NCBI GenBank assembly: GCA_973895155.1
Contig: OZ316891.1
Coordinates: forward strand, 24,304,001-24,368,000
Direction of reading: 5' to 3'
Source: Marsupella aquatica
Taxonomy: Eukaryota > Marchantiophyta
Length of the DNA: 64,000 nt
Below the pieces are notes generated by a model. The model was not told where the DNA came from. It was given only the letters and a program-made list of their open reading frames with translations, and ran no database searches. The position numbers and the translations under genes were made by a program. Positions 44,101-53,700 of the stretch are shown here, one piece after another; the first letter of the stretch is position 1; every line of letters begins with the position of its first letter.

Positions 44101-45657
44101 GCCCACAGGGAGCAGGAGGAGGCCAAAAACGAGTTGGAGGGGGCACGTAAGGACCTGGATGAAACCCAAGAGGAGTTGGAGGAAATCACGAGGAAGATGG
44201 AGAACCTACAGCGGCGGGCCGACAACCAAACAGAGCGGCTGAAGGAACAAGCCGCAGTATTTAAATGCTTAGCTGCAGCAGGTCCATCTCCCGTTGGGGC
44301 GAACCAGTTACCAGGGGTGGTAATTGCCGAAGGACAAGCCGCGCCACCTGCACCAGTGCCGGAAGTAAGTGGGAAGGGGAAGGGACCAGCTGCCGAGCCA
44401 CCAACGAAGAAGAAGCGGAAACCTCCAAGGTCAAGGAGTAATACGACTTCACAGGCCGTGGTGATCAAGGAGGTAGACTCAGCACCGACCCCAGAAAGGG
44501 TCACGGCTAAGGATCCAACTACCCTAGAAGAAGGGGAAGCCCAAGCCGTGGGAGTGGCTGAGGCCGAAGCCGTGGGTATTGCCGAGGCCGGTGTCGAGGC
44601 CGAAGCCGAAGGTGGACCCAGTCAGGCCGAGGGAGAGTTGACTCGGTCAAGGGCAGGTAATCTGTCAGTAGGCGGGCCAACGGCAGTGGCTGAGGAGGAA
44701 GTGTTGGGGCGTCCATTGAGGATCCACCACCGGTGTCGTGACGGTGCAAGGGCGCCGTTCCTTTTAGGGAGGGCGGACGTGGAGGTAGGAGGCGTGAGTG
44801 GGCCGGGCGGGCGCTGATCTCCAAGTTTAGGATTAGGATCAGGACCAGGAGCGGCCCTGACACTTAGCTTAGTGGGATTGCGGTTCCACTGGTAGGAGCA
44901 ACACTTGTGCTCCTGCCTTGCTGTACATAGGTAGATTCGGGCAAGTAGATTACTGTCAGGTAGATTAGGCTTACGCTGCAAAGAACTAGGCGGATCCACT
45001 ACCAGGATAAGTACCTGGGCAGCGGGGAGCTCAAGGCCTCTTCTTTAGCAAGTTTTTAGTTTGCACCAGCCGGGTTGGGATCAAGTAGTAAGAGAAGCTC
45101 TCGGTTAGTTATACCGTGACCTTGTGTATATTCATGTTTCCTCATGCCTAAGAGCTGAATAGAGTTGGCCTCACGGCTTAGTTCGCAGAGCTTGTGTATG
45201 AGATGTACTGTTTGTATGGCAAGTGCATGGTATGACTCAGTCAGAAGGAGTCATTTTACTATTTGTGTGTCGCATTAACTTGTGTGAAGAGTGCCCACAT
45301 CAACTAATAGGGAAAGGAAAGTAAGCAAGGGAGTGAGAGTTGGATGTGTCGAGCTGAGAGAGGTCTTAGCGGGTTAACCAAACCTATTGGGGATCATTCC
45401 GGCGGCGGAATCCAAACATACCTAACAAGAAGGAGAGGTAGACAAGGGAAGGCCTAGAGTAGGCCGGCTTTATATCTCATGACCCGATGAAGGATCTGTC
45501 CAGTATATGTGTGTAAAATGTTAATAGATGTAGAAGAGGTTTAGCAGCGTCCCATGCCGCTAAGCCGCGGAAATGGCCCTGCCAATCGCGAAACCTGCGG
45601 GAATCGGCTTGTGCTGGGGGGGTTTCTTGGGTTCAGGGAGCCATGGGACGCACCATA
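41165..45657 (+). mobile_element. Solo giant LTR, copy B (4493 bp)
   Basis: Starts TGTGATGCC, ends CACCATA (a C-to-T change in the usual CACCACA). Flanks AAAGC (41160-41164) and GAAGC (45658-45662), 5-bp target duplication with one mismatch. Removing it rejoins the ORF of the divergent LTR in frame. Confidence 0.87.
41280..44817 (+). pseudogene. LTR-borne ORF, copy B, two long pieces
   Basis: This copy keeps an upstream ATG at 41280 that adds about 79 residues before the MSNVNQ start. The extension is extremely Arg-rich (RAKRRRLGR, KSRRRRGVRSACRRRW), plausibly nucleic-acid binding or a nuclear localisation signal. The frame is open for 731 codons. An 80-bp deletion with GC microhomology (corresponding to 48427-48506 of copy C) then shifts it near 43435. 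The second piece (43384-44817) carries the coiled coil. A one-base loss in the G-run near 44707 removes the normal ending. Otherwise it has no nonsense codon, so it decayed only recently. Confidence 0.85.
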
Positions 45658-46466
45658 GAAGCCATGTTCGCTCTACCAATTGGAAGGAAGACTAAGGTGG
45701 AGCAGAGGAAGATGTTGTCGGATGACCAGTTCAGGTCATTTCCAAGGCCTTCCACTAAGAATGGGCTTTTTAGGAATCAATGTACCAACCCACATATAGG
45801 TCAGCTGATTGATTTCCTGAGAGTCATATTGCACTGTACCTTGCCGAGAGCAAAAATCGGCAAAGCCCAGGTATTTTTGGTGGAGAATATTGATGCAAGT
45901 CGAGACTACAACGGCTATCTCTTAATGCAATTGAAGAAGGCATTAAACAAAGAGAAGCAGAGCATTGGGGAGGGAGCGGTATCTAGACTAGGGTACCATC
46001 TGCAATTACTTTGCCGATATGCAAGAAGCTAGTCTTTTGCACCAGTGTTGCCTATACAAGAGCGGATGCAGATCATTGCACCACTTGAGGAGGTGTGATG
46101 CCTAGACAGGAATCACTCGGCCGGTTAAGTGGGTAAAGCAGGAAGGCACCCTAGGAACACCTTAGTATAGTGACAAAACAAGGAAAATATAAACAATTAG
46201 GGGCAACCATGGAACCCGGGCAGAGGCCGGAGGTAAGGCTGAGGGTGAAAACCCGATTAGGGTTAGGGCGCGTTAAGCGTCGGCGGCTAGGAAGGATCAA
46301 CGGGAAGAAGGACCGGTAGAGGAGAGGGGTAAGGAGCGCTTGCAGGAGATGGTGGCTCATTTGCGAGCACGAACTAGGCAGACGACTACGGGAGGCCAAC
46401 TACTGTCAGCTGCTTAGGCAAGCACTCGGGGAGAGAATTGATACCGACGATCGACCTAAGGAGGGT

Positions 46467-49400
46467 ATGAGCAACGTCAATCAAGCGGCACATTTCTGGG
46501 GATGCCTGTTCGAACGGGCAACTGAGTACATCAAGACTTACGAGGACGAGGAGTCAGAAAGGGCAACTCGAGAACGGCAGGAGCTCGCTCGATTGTGGGA
46601 GCTGCAGAAGACGGCTTTCTTAGGAGGCAAACTCATCAAGGACGAGTTCCTGTGGACGCCTACTTCCAATCAACTCGACGATCTTCTGTTTTGCAAAGAC
46701 AGCGTCGTCGGCATCCGAGAGGCCATCAAGAACTGCAACGACATACACTGGGAATTAAAGGGTAGCACGGAAAGGTGGACCCGGGCAACGGTGCTAGGAG
46801 AAACCTCCACGGCAGCAGAGATGAAGAGGAAGGGAGCCGTCAACGATGAAGCCACCCCGGCAAAAAGAACGAGGTCGGCGGCACCAAAGAAGCCAGCCGA
46901 GCAGCAGAGTAGGAGGCAGGGAGAAGCCGAAGAGGAGGAGGTCGATCCCATCAAGGCCATTCCAACCAGGGATGACACCTGGAAGGGCTGGGCGGCAACC
47001 CTACCGGTGGAGGTGCAACTACATTTTGCACGGGAGGAGGATGCATGCTTTACGGCCATGCAGACCAAGAAGTACCAAGGCTTCATGGCCGGATCCGGCT
47101 TGGAGGCCTTTGTAAGATTACCATGGCTGAAGCCGGAGGTACCGGAGTCAGACCTATTAGAATTCGTGGGGTCATGGGAACCCGAGACCAATTGCACGAG
47201 GATATATGGGAAGGATTTCTATCTTACTCCCAAGGTAATTGCCGAAGTGTTTGGCCTGCCGATAGGCAATAAGACCAAAGTTGATACCAGGAAGACCTTG
47301 CCTGACAAGGAGTTCCGGTCGTTCCCCGGGCCATCAACGAAGAATGGCTTCTTCCGGAACACCTGCACCAACCCGCACATAGGAGAGATGATCGACTTCT
47401 TGCGGGTGACCATGCATTGTAACTTGCCGAGGGCAGAGATCGGCAAGGCACAGGTCTATCTGGCAGAAAGGCCAGACCCAAGCCGGGACTACAACGGGTA
47501 CCTCCTCAACCAATTGAAGAAGATCTTAAAGGAGGAGCAGCAGGTAATCGGCATGGGGAGCGTGTCGCGGCTTGGCTATCACATGCCGCTGTTGTGCCGG
47601 TATGCCAGAGGTCAGACTTTTGCCCCGGTACTTCCCCTGCAGGTAAGGGCACCCAAGGAAGCTCCAACGCCGAGGCCGTTGGCTGAGAAGCCTCAACCAC
47701 CTGTTAGTCCTACGATCGAGCAGGTGTTTAGGCCCAGGAAGGAAGACTTGCCGATGCAGCAACCAGGCATGCAGAGTCTGCTGAAACTACTGGAGAAAGA
47801 AAAGAAATCTGCATCGGCAACAACAACAACAACGGCAACGGCAACAATGCAGGACACTACTACAGAGGTAGGCCTACACCGGCTCACAAGAGAAAACCCC
47901 TTTGCTGGAAACAAGGAGAGAATCAGGCCGGAATCCAAGCCAGGTGTTCGAATGTACGTGGGAACCTCAAGCTCCGAATCTGAGGCAGAATTGCCTGAAG
48001 CTCCTACCGAGGAAGAGGAGAGGGAGAAGCCGGACGTCCAAGAGGTAGAGGAGGCAGTGGAGGACTGCAGCCATGATAATTCCGAATATGGGTCGGACCA
48101 TCACGTTCCAGGAGTAAGGACCTGTGGCCGGTTTGTCCCCACACTTCCAAGGGTAGTGCGAGGGGACCCCAACCAGCAGAGTAGCCCTGAGTCTCCCCCA
48201 CCAGATGTTGCTCCCCCGAGCTTCGACGGCATAAAACAGACGGTGCAGGAATTTCAGGAGCGAATCAAGCAGGAGGAAGAGGCCGCCCTGGCTAAGGAAA
48301 AGGATTTACCAGGAGGAGATTGGCCGGAGGACATCAGGCGGCTAGCCGAAAAAGGAAGCAAACCTCTAGCCACGATTGAAGAGATCCGCAGGACGGCTTG
48401 GGAGCAGAGGCCACGATGGGCGATGCCGATCACTTCTACTTACTCCACCTACGCTAAGAATAGAGCCATGGAGTATGGTGAGATGTGTGGGGAACTTGCG
48501 CTCGGCATCTTTGGAGAGGAGTTGGAGGTAGGACCCTTTTTCCATAGGGAGCAGTTGGAGAAGCACCAATTAGAAGAAGCGGTGGCTTTAGAGAGAAGCA
48601 AGAAGGACGAGGTCATTCGGCGGCTTAGGAGGATGGAAGCCGAGATTGAAGATCTAAGGGCGGCCAAGAAAGCCCAAGATGAACTGCGGATTAAACGACA
48701 TGAGCTGAACATCATGCAGGGGCAGTTGGACACCGCGCAGGCTGATAATCAGAATATCAAGGATAAACTGACTCAGACGCAGGAAGAATTGGCCGACACG
48801 ATCAAAGAGAGGGAGAAGTGGAAGCAAGAGCTGAAGAATACAGAGGAGGCCCACATAACAGCCAACAGCCGGGCCATGGCGGAGACCCAAAGAAAGGAAT
48901 GGGCGTTGAAAGGGGAGCTCGAGAAAATCCGCGGAGCCCTTGAGCAGAAGGAGGTCGAGTTAGGGAAATCCTATCAAGGGATTATGGCGCTGCAGCAGGA
49001 GCTTGCGTCCCTGACGGCCAGCTTCAAGGCCGACCTAAGGGAGAAGGACGAGATGCTCAAACAGACTTACGCCAAGATGAACCAGATGGAGTCTGTCATC
49101 ATTGCAGAGCTCGACAAGGAGCTAAGAGCAACCCAGGAGGAGAGGGCTACCTTGAAGAAGGAATTGGAGGAAGCCCACAGGGAGCAGGAGGAGGCCAAAA
49201 ACGAGCTGGAGGGGGCACGTAAGGACCTGGATGAAACCCAAGAGGAGTTGGAGGAAATCACGAGGAAGATGGAGAACCTACAGCGGCGGGCCGACAACCA
49301 AACAGAGCGGCTAAAGAAACAAGCCGCAGTATTTAAATGCTTAGCTGCAGCAGGTCCATCTCCCGTTGGGACAAACCAGTTACCAGGGGTGGTAATTGCC

Positions 49401-49862
49401 GAAGGACAAGCCGCGTCAACTGCACCAGTGCCGGAAGTAAGTGGGAAGGGGAAGGGACCAGCTGCCGAGCCACCAACGAAGAAGAAGCGGAAACCTTCAG
49501 GGTCAAGGAGTAATACGACTTCACAGGCTGTGGTGATCAAGGAGGTAGACCCAGCACCGACCCCAGACAGGGTCACGGCTAAGGATCCAACTACCCTAGG
49601 GGAAGGGGAGGCCGAAGCCGTGGGGGTGGCTGAGGCCGAAGCCGAGGGAGTGGCTGAAGCCGAAGCCGTGGGAGTGGCTGAGGCCGAAGCCGTGGGTATT
49701 GCCGAGGCCGGTGTCGAGGCTGAAGCCGAAGGTGGACCCAGTCAGGCCGAGGGAGAGTTGACTCGGTCAAGGGCAGGTAATCTGTCAGTAGGTGGGCCAA
49801 CGGCAGTGGCTGAGGAGGAAGTGTTGGGGGCGTCCATTGAGGATCCACCACTGGTGTCGTGA
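46467..49862 (+). CDS. Intact 1131-residue ORF located entirely inside an LTR
   Basis: Layout: residues about 1-120 charged helical; PAKRTRS and KKPAEQQSRR basic words at about 130-150; a globular region at about 165-400 with FVRLPWLKPEVPESDLLEFVGSW..GKDFYLTPKVIAEVFGLPIGNK and RLGYHMPLLCRYAR. Its W..xT..V...FGLP pattern recalls the plant mobile domain or putative plant transposon protein families (inference). An acidic, Pro-rich middle follows to about 640. A long coiled coil rich in Glu, Lys and Gln heptads runs about 680-960, then PTKKKRKPSGSR (nuclear localisation signal) and Ala/Glu repeats of the AEAEAVGV type. No RT, protease, zinc knuckle, signal peptide or membrane segment. In copy B an upstream Arg-rich start extends it; here that extension has a TAG near 46318. 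It could act as a chaperone, gag-like or targeting factor; function unknown. Confidence 0.85.
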   Translation: MSNVNQAAHFWGCLFERATEYIKTYEDEESERATRERQELARLWELQKTAFLGGKLIKDEFLWTPTSNQLDDLLFCKDSVVGIREAIKNCNDIHWELKGSTERWTRATVLGETSTAAEMKRKGAVNDEATPAKRTRSAAPKKPAEQQSRRQGEAEEEEVDPIKAIPTRDDTWKGWAATLPVEVQLHFAREEDACFTAMQTKKYQGFMAGSGLEAFVRLPWLKPEVPESDLLEFVGSWEPETNCTRIYGKDFYLTPKVIAEVFGLPIGNKTKVDTRKTLPDKEFRSFPGPSTKNGFFRNTCTNPHIGEMIDFLRVTMHCNLPRAEIGKAQVYLAERPDPSRDYNGYLLNQLKKILKEEQQVIGMGSVSRLGYHMPLLCRYARGQTFAPVLPLQVRAPKEAPTPRPLAEKPQPPVSPTIEQVFRPRKEDLPMQQPGMQSLLKLLEKEKKSASATTTTTATATMQDTTTEVGLHRLTRENPFAGNKERIRPESKPGVRMYVGTSSSESEAELPEAPTEEEEREKPDVQEVEEAVEDCSHDNSEYGSDHHVPGVRTCGRFVPTLPRVVRGDPNQQSSPESPPPDVAPPSFDGIKQTVQEFQERIKQEEEAALAKEKDLPGGDWPEDIRRLAEKGSKPLATIEEIRRTAWEQRPRWAMPITSTYSTYAKNRAMEYGEMCGELALGIFGEELEVGPFFHREQLEKHQLEEAVALERSKKDEVIRRLRRMEAEIEDLRAAKKAQDELRIKRHELNIMQGQLDTAQADNQNIKDKLTQTQEELADTIKEREKWKQELKNTEEAHITANSRAMAETQRKEWALKGELEKIRGALEQKEVELGKSYQGIMALQQELASLTASFKADLREKDEMLKQTYAKMNQMESVIIAELDKELRATQEERATLKKELEEAHREQEEAKNELEGARKDLDETQEELEEITRKMENLQRRADNQTERLKKQAAVFKCLAAAGPSPVGTNQLPGVVIAEGQAASTAPVPEVSGKGKGPAAEPPTKKKRKPSGSRSNTTSQAVVIKEVDPAPTPDRVTAKDPTTLGEGEAEAVGVAEAEAEGVAEAEAVGVAEAEAVGIAEAGVEAEAEGGPSQAEGELTRSRAGNLSVGGPTAVAEEEVLGASIEDPPLVS
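49605..49740 (+). repeat. Short Ala/Glu-coding tandem repeats near the ORF end
   Basis: Units of GCCGAAGCCGTGGGNGTGGCTGAG (24-30 bp) repeat about four times. Copy B has fewer units at the corresponding place (44535-44620), so the array varies in length between LTR copies. Confidence 0.7.
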
Positions 49863-50783
49863 TGGTGCAAGGGCGCCGTTCCTTTTAGGGAGGGCGGACG
49901 TGGAGGGAGGAGGCGTGAGTGGGCAGGGCGGGCGCGGATCTCCACGTTTAGGATTAGGATCAGAACCAGGAGCGGCCCTGACACTTAGCTTAGTGGGATT
50001 GCGGTCCCACTGGTAGGAGCAACACTTGTGCTCCTGCCTTGCTGTACATAGGTAGATTCGGGCAAGTAGATTACTGTCAGGTAGATTAGGCTTACGATGC
50101 AAAGAATGACGGATCCACTACCAGGATAAGTACCTGGGCAGCGGGGAGCTCAGGGCCTCTTCTTTAGCAAGTTTTTAGTTTGCACCAGCCGGGCTGGGAT
50201 CAAGTAGTACGAGAAGCTCTCGGTTAGTCATACAGTGACCCTTGTGTATATTCATGTTTCCTCATGCCTAAGAGCTGAATAGAGTTGGCCTCACGGCTTA
50301 GTTCGCAGAACTTGTGTATGAGATGTACTGTTTGTATGGCAAGTGCATGGTATGACTCAGTCAGAATGAGTCATTTTGCTATTTGTGTGTCGCATTAACT
50401 TGTGTGAAGAGTGCCCACATCAACAGAAGGAAGGAAAGTAAGCAGGGGAGTGAGAGTTGGATGTGTCGAGCTGAGAGAGGTCTTAGCGGCTTAACCAAGC
50501 CTATTGGGGATCATTCCGGCGGCGGAATCCAAACATACCTAACAAGACGGAGGGGAAGACAGGGGAAGACAGGGGAAGGCCTATATTAGGCCGGCTACGT
50601 ATCTCATGACCCGATGAAGGATCTGTCCAGTATATGTGTGTCAAATGTTAATAGTAGTAGTAGAAGGTTAGCAGCGTCCCATGCCGCTAAGCCGCGGAAA
50701 CGGCCTCGCCAAGCACGAAACCTGCGGGAATCGGCTTGAGCTGGGGGGTTTCTTGGGTTTAGGGAGCCATGGGACGCACCACA
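49863..50783 (+). other. 3' part of giant LTR copy C, no ORF
   Basis: Contains the candidate TATA motif (50125), the GCAGCGTCCCATGCCGCTAAGCC segment near 50670 and the LTR end. The equivalent non-coding segments are 33908-34808, 44818-45657, 52972-53882 and 54094-54994. Probably end of U3, R and U5. Confidence 0.55.
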
Positions 50784-53700
50784 GGAGGTGGAGGAGGGCG
50801 AGAGGCCTCTAAACATACGACGCCACGGGAGGAGGTCGGCAACACAGGCAACACGAGAACGGGACCATTCCCCTATCAAGGAGCCAGAGGTAGTCGCATA
50901 TGATGTAGTGAGAAATCCATTGCGCCGGCCTACTCGTAATAATCCATATGCAGGCATCCAATTGGTCGAGAGGAAGATGACTGCCGAAGAGAGAAAGAAA
51001 TATGACGGGCGAATGGATTCAGAGACAGATGAGGAGGTAAGTCGAAGCCAGGAGAGGCCGGTAGTAAGAGCTTCTAGCAGAGCCCATGTGGAGGGACCCG
51101 TGGAGGAAGGTCAACCAGCAGCAGCCCAACAATATTCAGAGGAAGAGATCGGGGGCTTTGGAGGAGAGGCCGGCATGCTAGGTAGTCAAGTTAATGAGGA
51201 TGATTACGACGATGACTATGTCGATCACGGGGAGAGGCCGGTACCAGGAGTTAGAAGGATGGGAAGGTTTTGTAGAAGACTTCCCGCGGTCTTCTATGGC
51301 AAGCCGGAGGACCAGAAAACACCAGAATCTCCTCCATCAGATGTGACGCCATTGGAATTTGACAAGATGAAGGAAGTTGAAGCCGGACTACATGAGAAGA
51401 TTAAGGAGTGGGGGGCCCGGAATGCAGAACAGGAATGCCAGCTACCAGGAGGAGAGTGGTCGGAAGAAATAAGATAGCTTAGTAAGAGGCAAGCCAAACC
51501 TCTCACTGACTTTGATCAATTACGGGCAGAGGCTTGGGAGAGACGACCTCGATGGCAAATGCCAGTATCACCTGGGAGGTCAAACTATGCAAGAAATCAG
51601 GCTAAGGAGTATGGAGACATGTGTGGACTTTTAGCCTTAGAAATCTTTGGCAACGAGTTAGAATCCGGGCCATTTCTTAGAAAAGAAATGGCTGATCAGA
51701 CGAGACTGGAGGAGGCAATGACATTGGAGTGATTGAAGAAGGAGGAAGTGATCGCTCGGCTTTGCGGCATGAAAGCAGAGGTGGCTAATTCAAGGGTGAA
51801 TCAACAAGCACAAGAGGATCTCTTGGCTAAGCAACAGGAATTGGAAGTGGCAAACAACCAATTGGGAAACTACCAATTGGATAACCAGCAGATCAAGGAA
51901 AAGTTGACGAAGGTAGAGCTGGAGTTAGCCGATTCAAAAGTAGAAGTACAGGGTTTAAATCGCCAAGTCGAGAGGCTCAAAAAGACGGCTAAGGAGCAGG
52001 CCACCCAGAGCAAGAAGGCCTTGGCTGAAGCCCAAAGGAAGTATGACAAGTTACTCAACCGGTTGGAGGCCATGCGTGAGAAGCATGATGACGCCATGTG
52101 CACAGCGGCCAATGAACACCTAAACCGGGTTCAACAGATACTCAAGGAGCTTCAGGAGGAGCTAACCAGGACAAAGCAGGCATGGACGGACGAGGTCACA
52201 AAATTGGAACTTATCAACGACTCCTTGAAGGCAGCCAAAGATAAGCAAGAGGTGGAGGTCGTGCAGATCTTAAATGAGGAGCTGAAGACGGCCAGGGCCG
52301 AGATACTACGGCTTAACGATGAAGTTGAAGACGTATCTCAGGAATTGGAGGAGGCCAAGGATAAGATGATCGGGTTGCAGAGGCGTGCCGACAATCAAAC
52401 GGATAAATTGAAGAAGTATGCCAAAGTGGGATATGGGTCACCAACTGAAAGGCTTCCCGTCAACAGTATGGTAAGCGGAGTTATAGTAAAACCAAAGCCA
52501 AAGCCGAGCTCACTGTTGTCAAGCGTGACTAGGGGCAAAGCCATACAGTTGGTGGCAGATTTGGCAAAAACATTTATGGGGCCGAGCGATAATAAAGTTA
52601 AGGCCCTTAAAGCCACTCCGGAGGAAGTCGAGAGCATGGCCGCTCACATTTGTGGTACTGTGGCCCTGAAGGTAGTTGTGGTAGAAGTAAGTACTGCTGA
52701 TCAACTTGGAGTTGCGGTAACAAGATCAGACGATGGTACTGCTTCTATGGACGCCCAAAACGTGAAGCCGTGGGTTCTCGAGACCGAGCGCATCGAGGAG
52801 CAGGATTGGATTGAGGAAGTTAAGGTAAAAGCTCTCCAGGCCGTTACAGAGGAGGAGGAAGCCAAGGCCGAACCCGAAGTCGTAGTTAACGTGGCCAAAG
52901 GAAGTCAGCCAAAACCAAGTACAAGGAAAGGTGCAGAGTCAGACGGCTCGGGATTACCACCGGTCATCTGACAATTAAGGCGGGCCAGTCGTCAGTTGGA
53001 ATGAGGACGTGGCGGAAGGAGAAGGGCTTGGGCCAGGAGGGCGCGGCCGTTGTAGGATGTGGACAGGGCAAGTAGCGCCCTGTCGGCTTGAATAGTTTGA
53101 TTAATGTTTGAGGTCCGGATCCATCGGGTTTCCGGCTTGGCAGATTAGTCTTGTTTTTGGTTAATTTGGGATTATCACGGTGGCAGGTCAGGATTGCTGG
53201 GGTAGGCTTTCTGCGCTTCTTTCAGTCATGCTGCAAGGATAAAAACCCAGGCAGCGTGGCGGGGGGGTTTCTTAGTCAAGGCTTTAGTGTAAATCTGTAT
53301 TGTTGTGAGCACAGGAAGCTCTCGGCTAAATCTAGACCGCAGGGTATCAGTAAACCACCAGTTCCCTTGGATTTCTGAGCAATTGTTTGAATTGAGTTGG
53401 CCTCATTGCCTAGTTCGCAGATTCTTGCCATCCAAGAAGTTGAGTGTTGTGATATCTGTTGCTTGATCGATTTAAGTCAGATAGGATGAACTGTTGAGCA
53501 AAATACAATCGCATTGTCTTGATTGGAGACTGCCCAATCAAACTCTGAGAGAAAAGTGAGGATTGAGAGTGTTAGTTGGTGAAGTGTGGGTTGAGTCAGT
53601 CTGAAAAAGACCTTCAGTCGGCTCAAGAAATTAAGCCGTAGAGGTACATTTTGGGGGCGGAATACAAATATACCTGAAGAAGTTCAAGAGGAATTAGGTG

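Larger units (their letters stand above)
46094..50783 (+). mobile_element. Solo giant LTR, copy C (4690 bp), with intact ORF
   Basis: Starts TGTGATGCC, ends GCACCACA, flanked by a perfect GGAGG duplication (46089-46093 and 50784-50788). It is the clearest proof that the 4.4-4.7-kb unit is a complete LTR. About 370 bp precede the MSNVNQ start, and about 920 bp follow the ORF, including the candidate TATA motif at 50125. Confidence 0.9.
40431..52971 (+). pseudogene. LTR-borne ORF of the divergent subfamily, in three pieces
   Basis: Starts MNTVNQIGKFWGC (40431) and continues to 41164, resumes at 45663-46093 (FALPIGRKTKVEQR...) and 50784-52971. Own stops: TGA at 40617 (a Trp codon in the sister ORF), TAG near 46030, TAG at 51475 and TGA at 51730. 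It keeps the same plan as the intact ORF: N-terminal globular region with RLGYHLQLLCRYAR, an acidic middle, a long coiled coil at 51733-52420, and a charged tail. The C-terminal tail (GKAIQLVADLAKTF...) is unlike the other subfamily. Conservation of domain order across such diverged LTRs suggests past selection on the protein. Confidence 0.8.

Noticed and set aside
43995-44504. Ser/Leu-rich minus-strand frames opposite the LTR ORF coiled coil
   Set aside because: Antisense of Glu/Lys-rich heptads automatically yields open Ser/Leu-rich frames; seen in every LTR copy at the same place.
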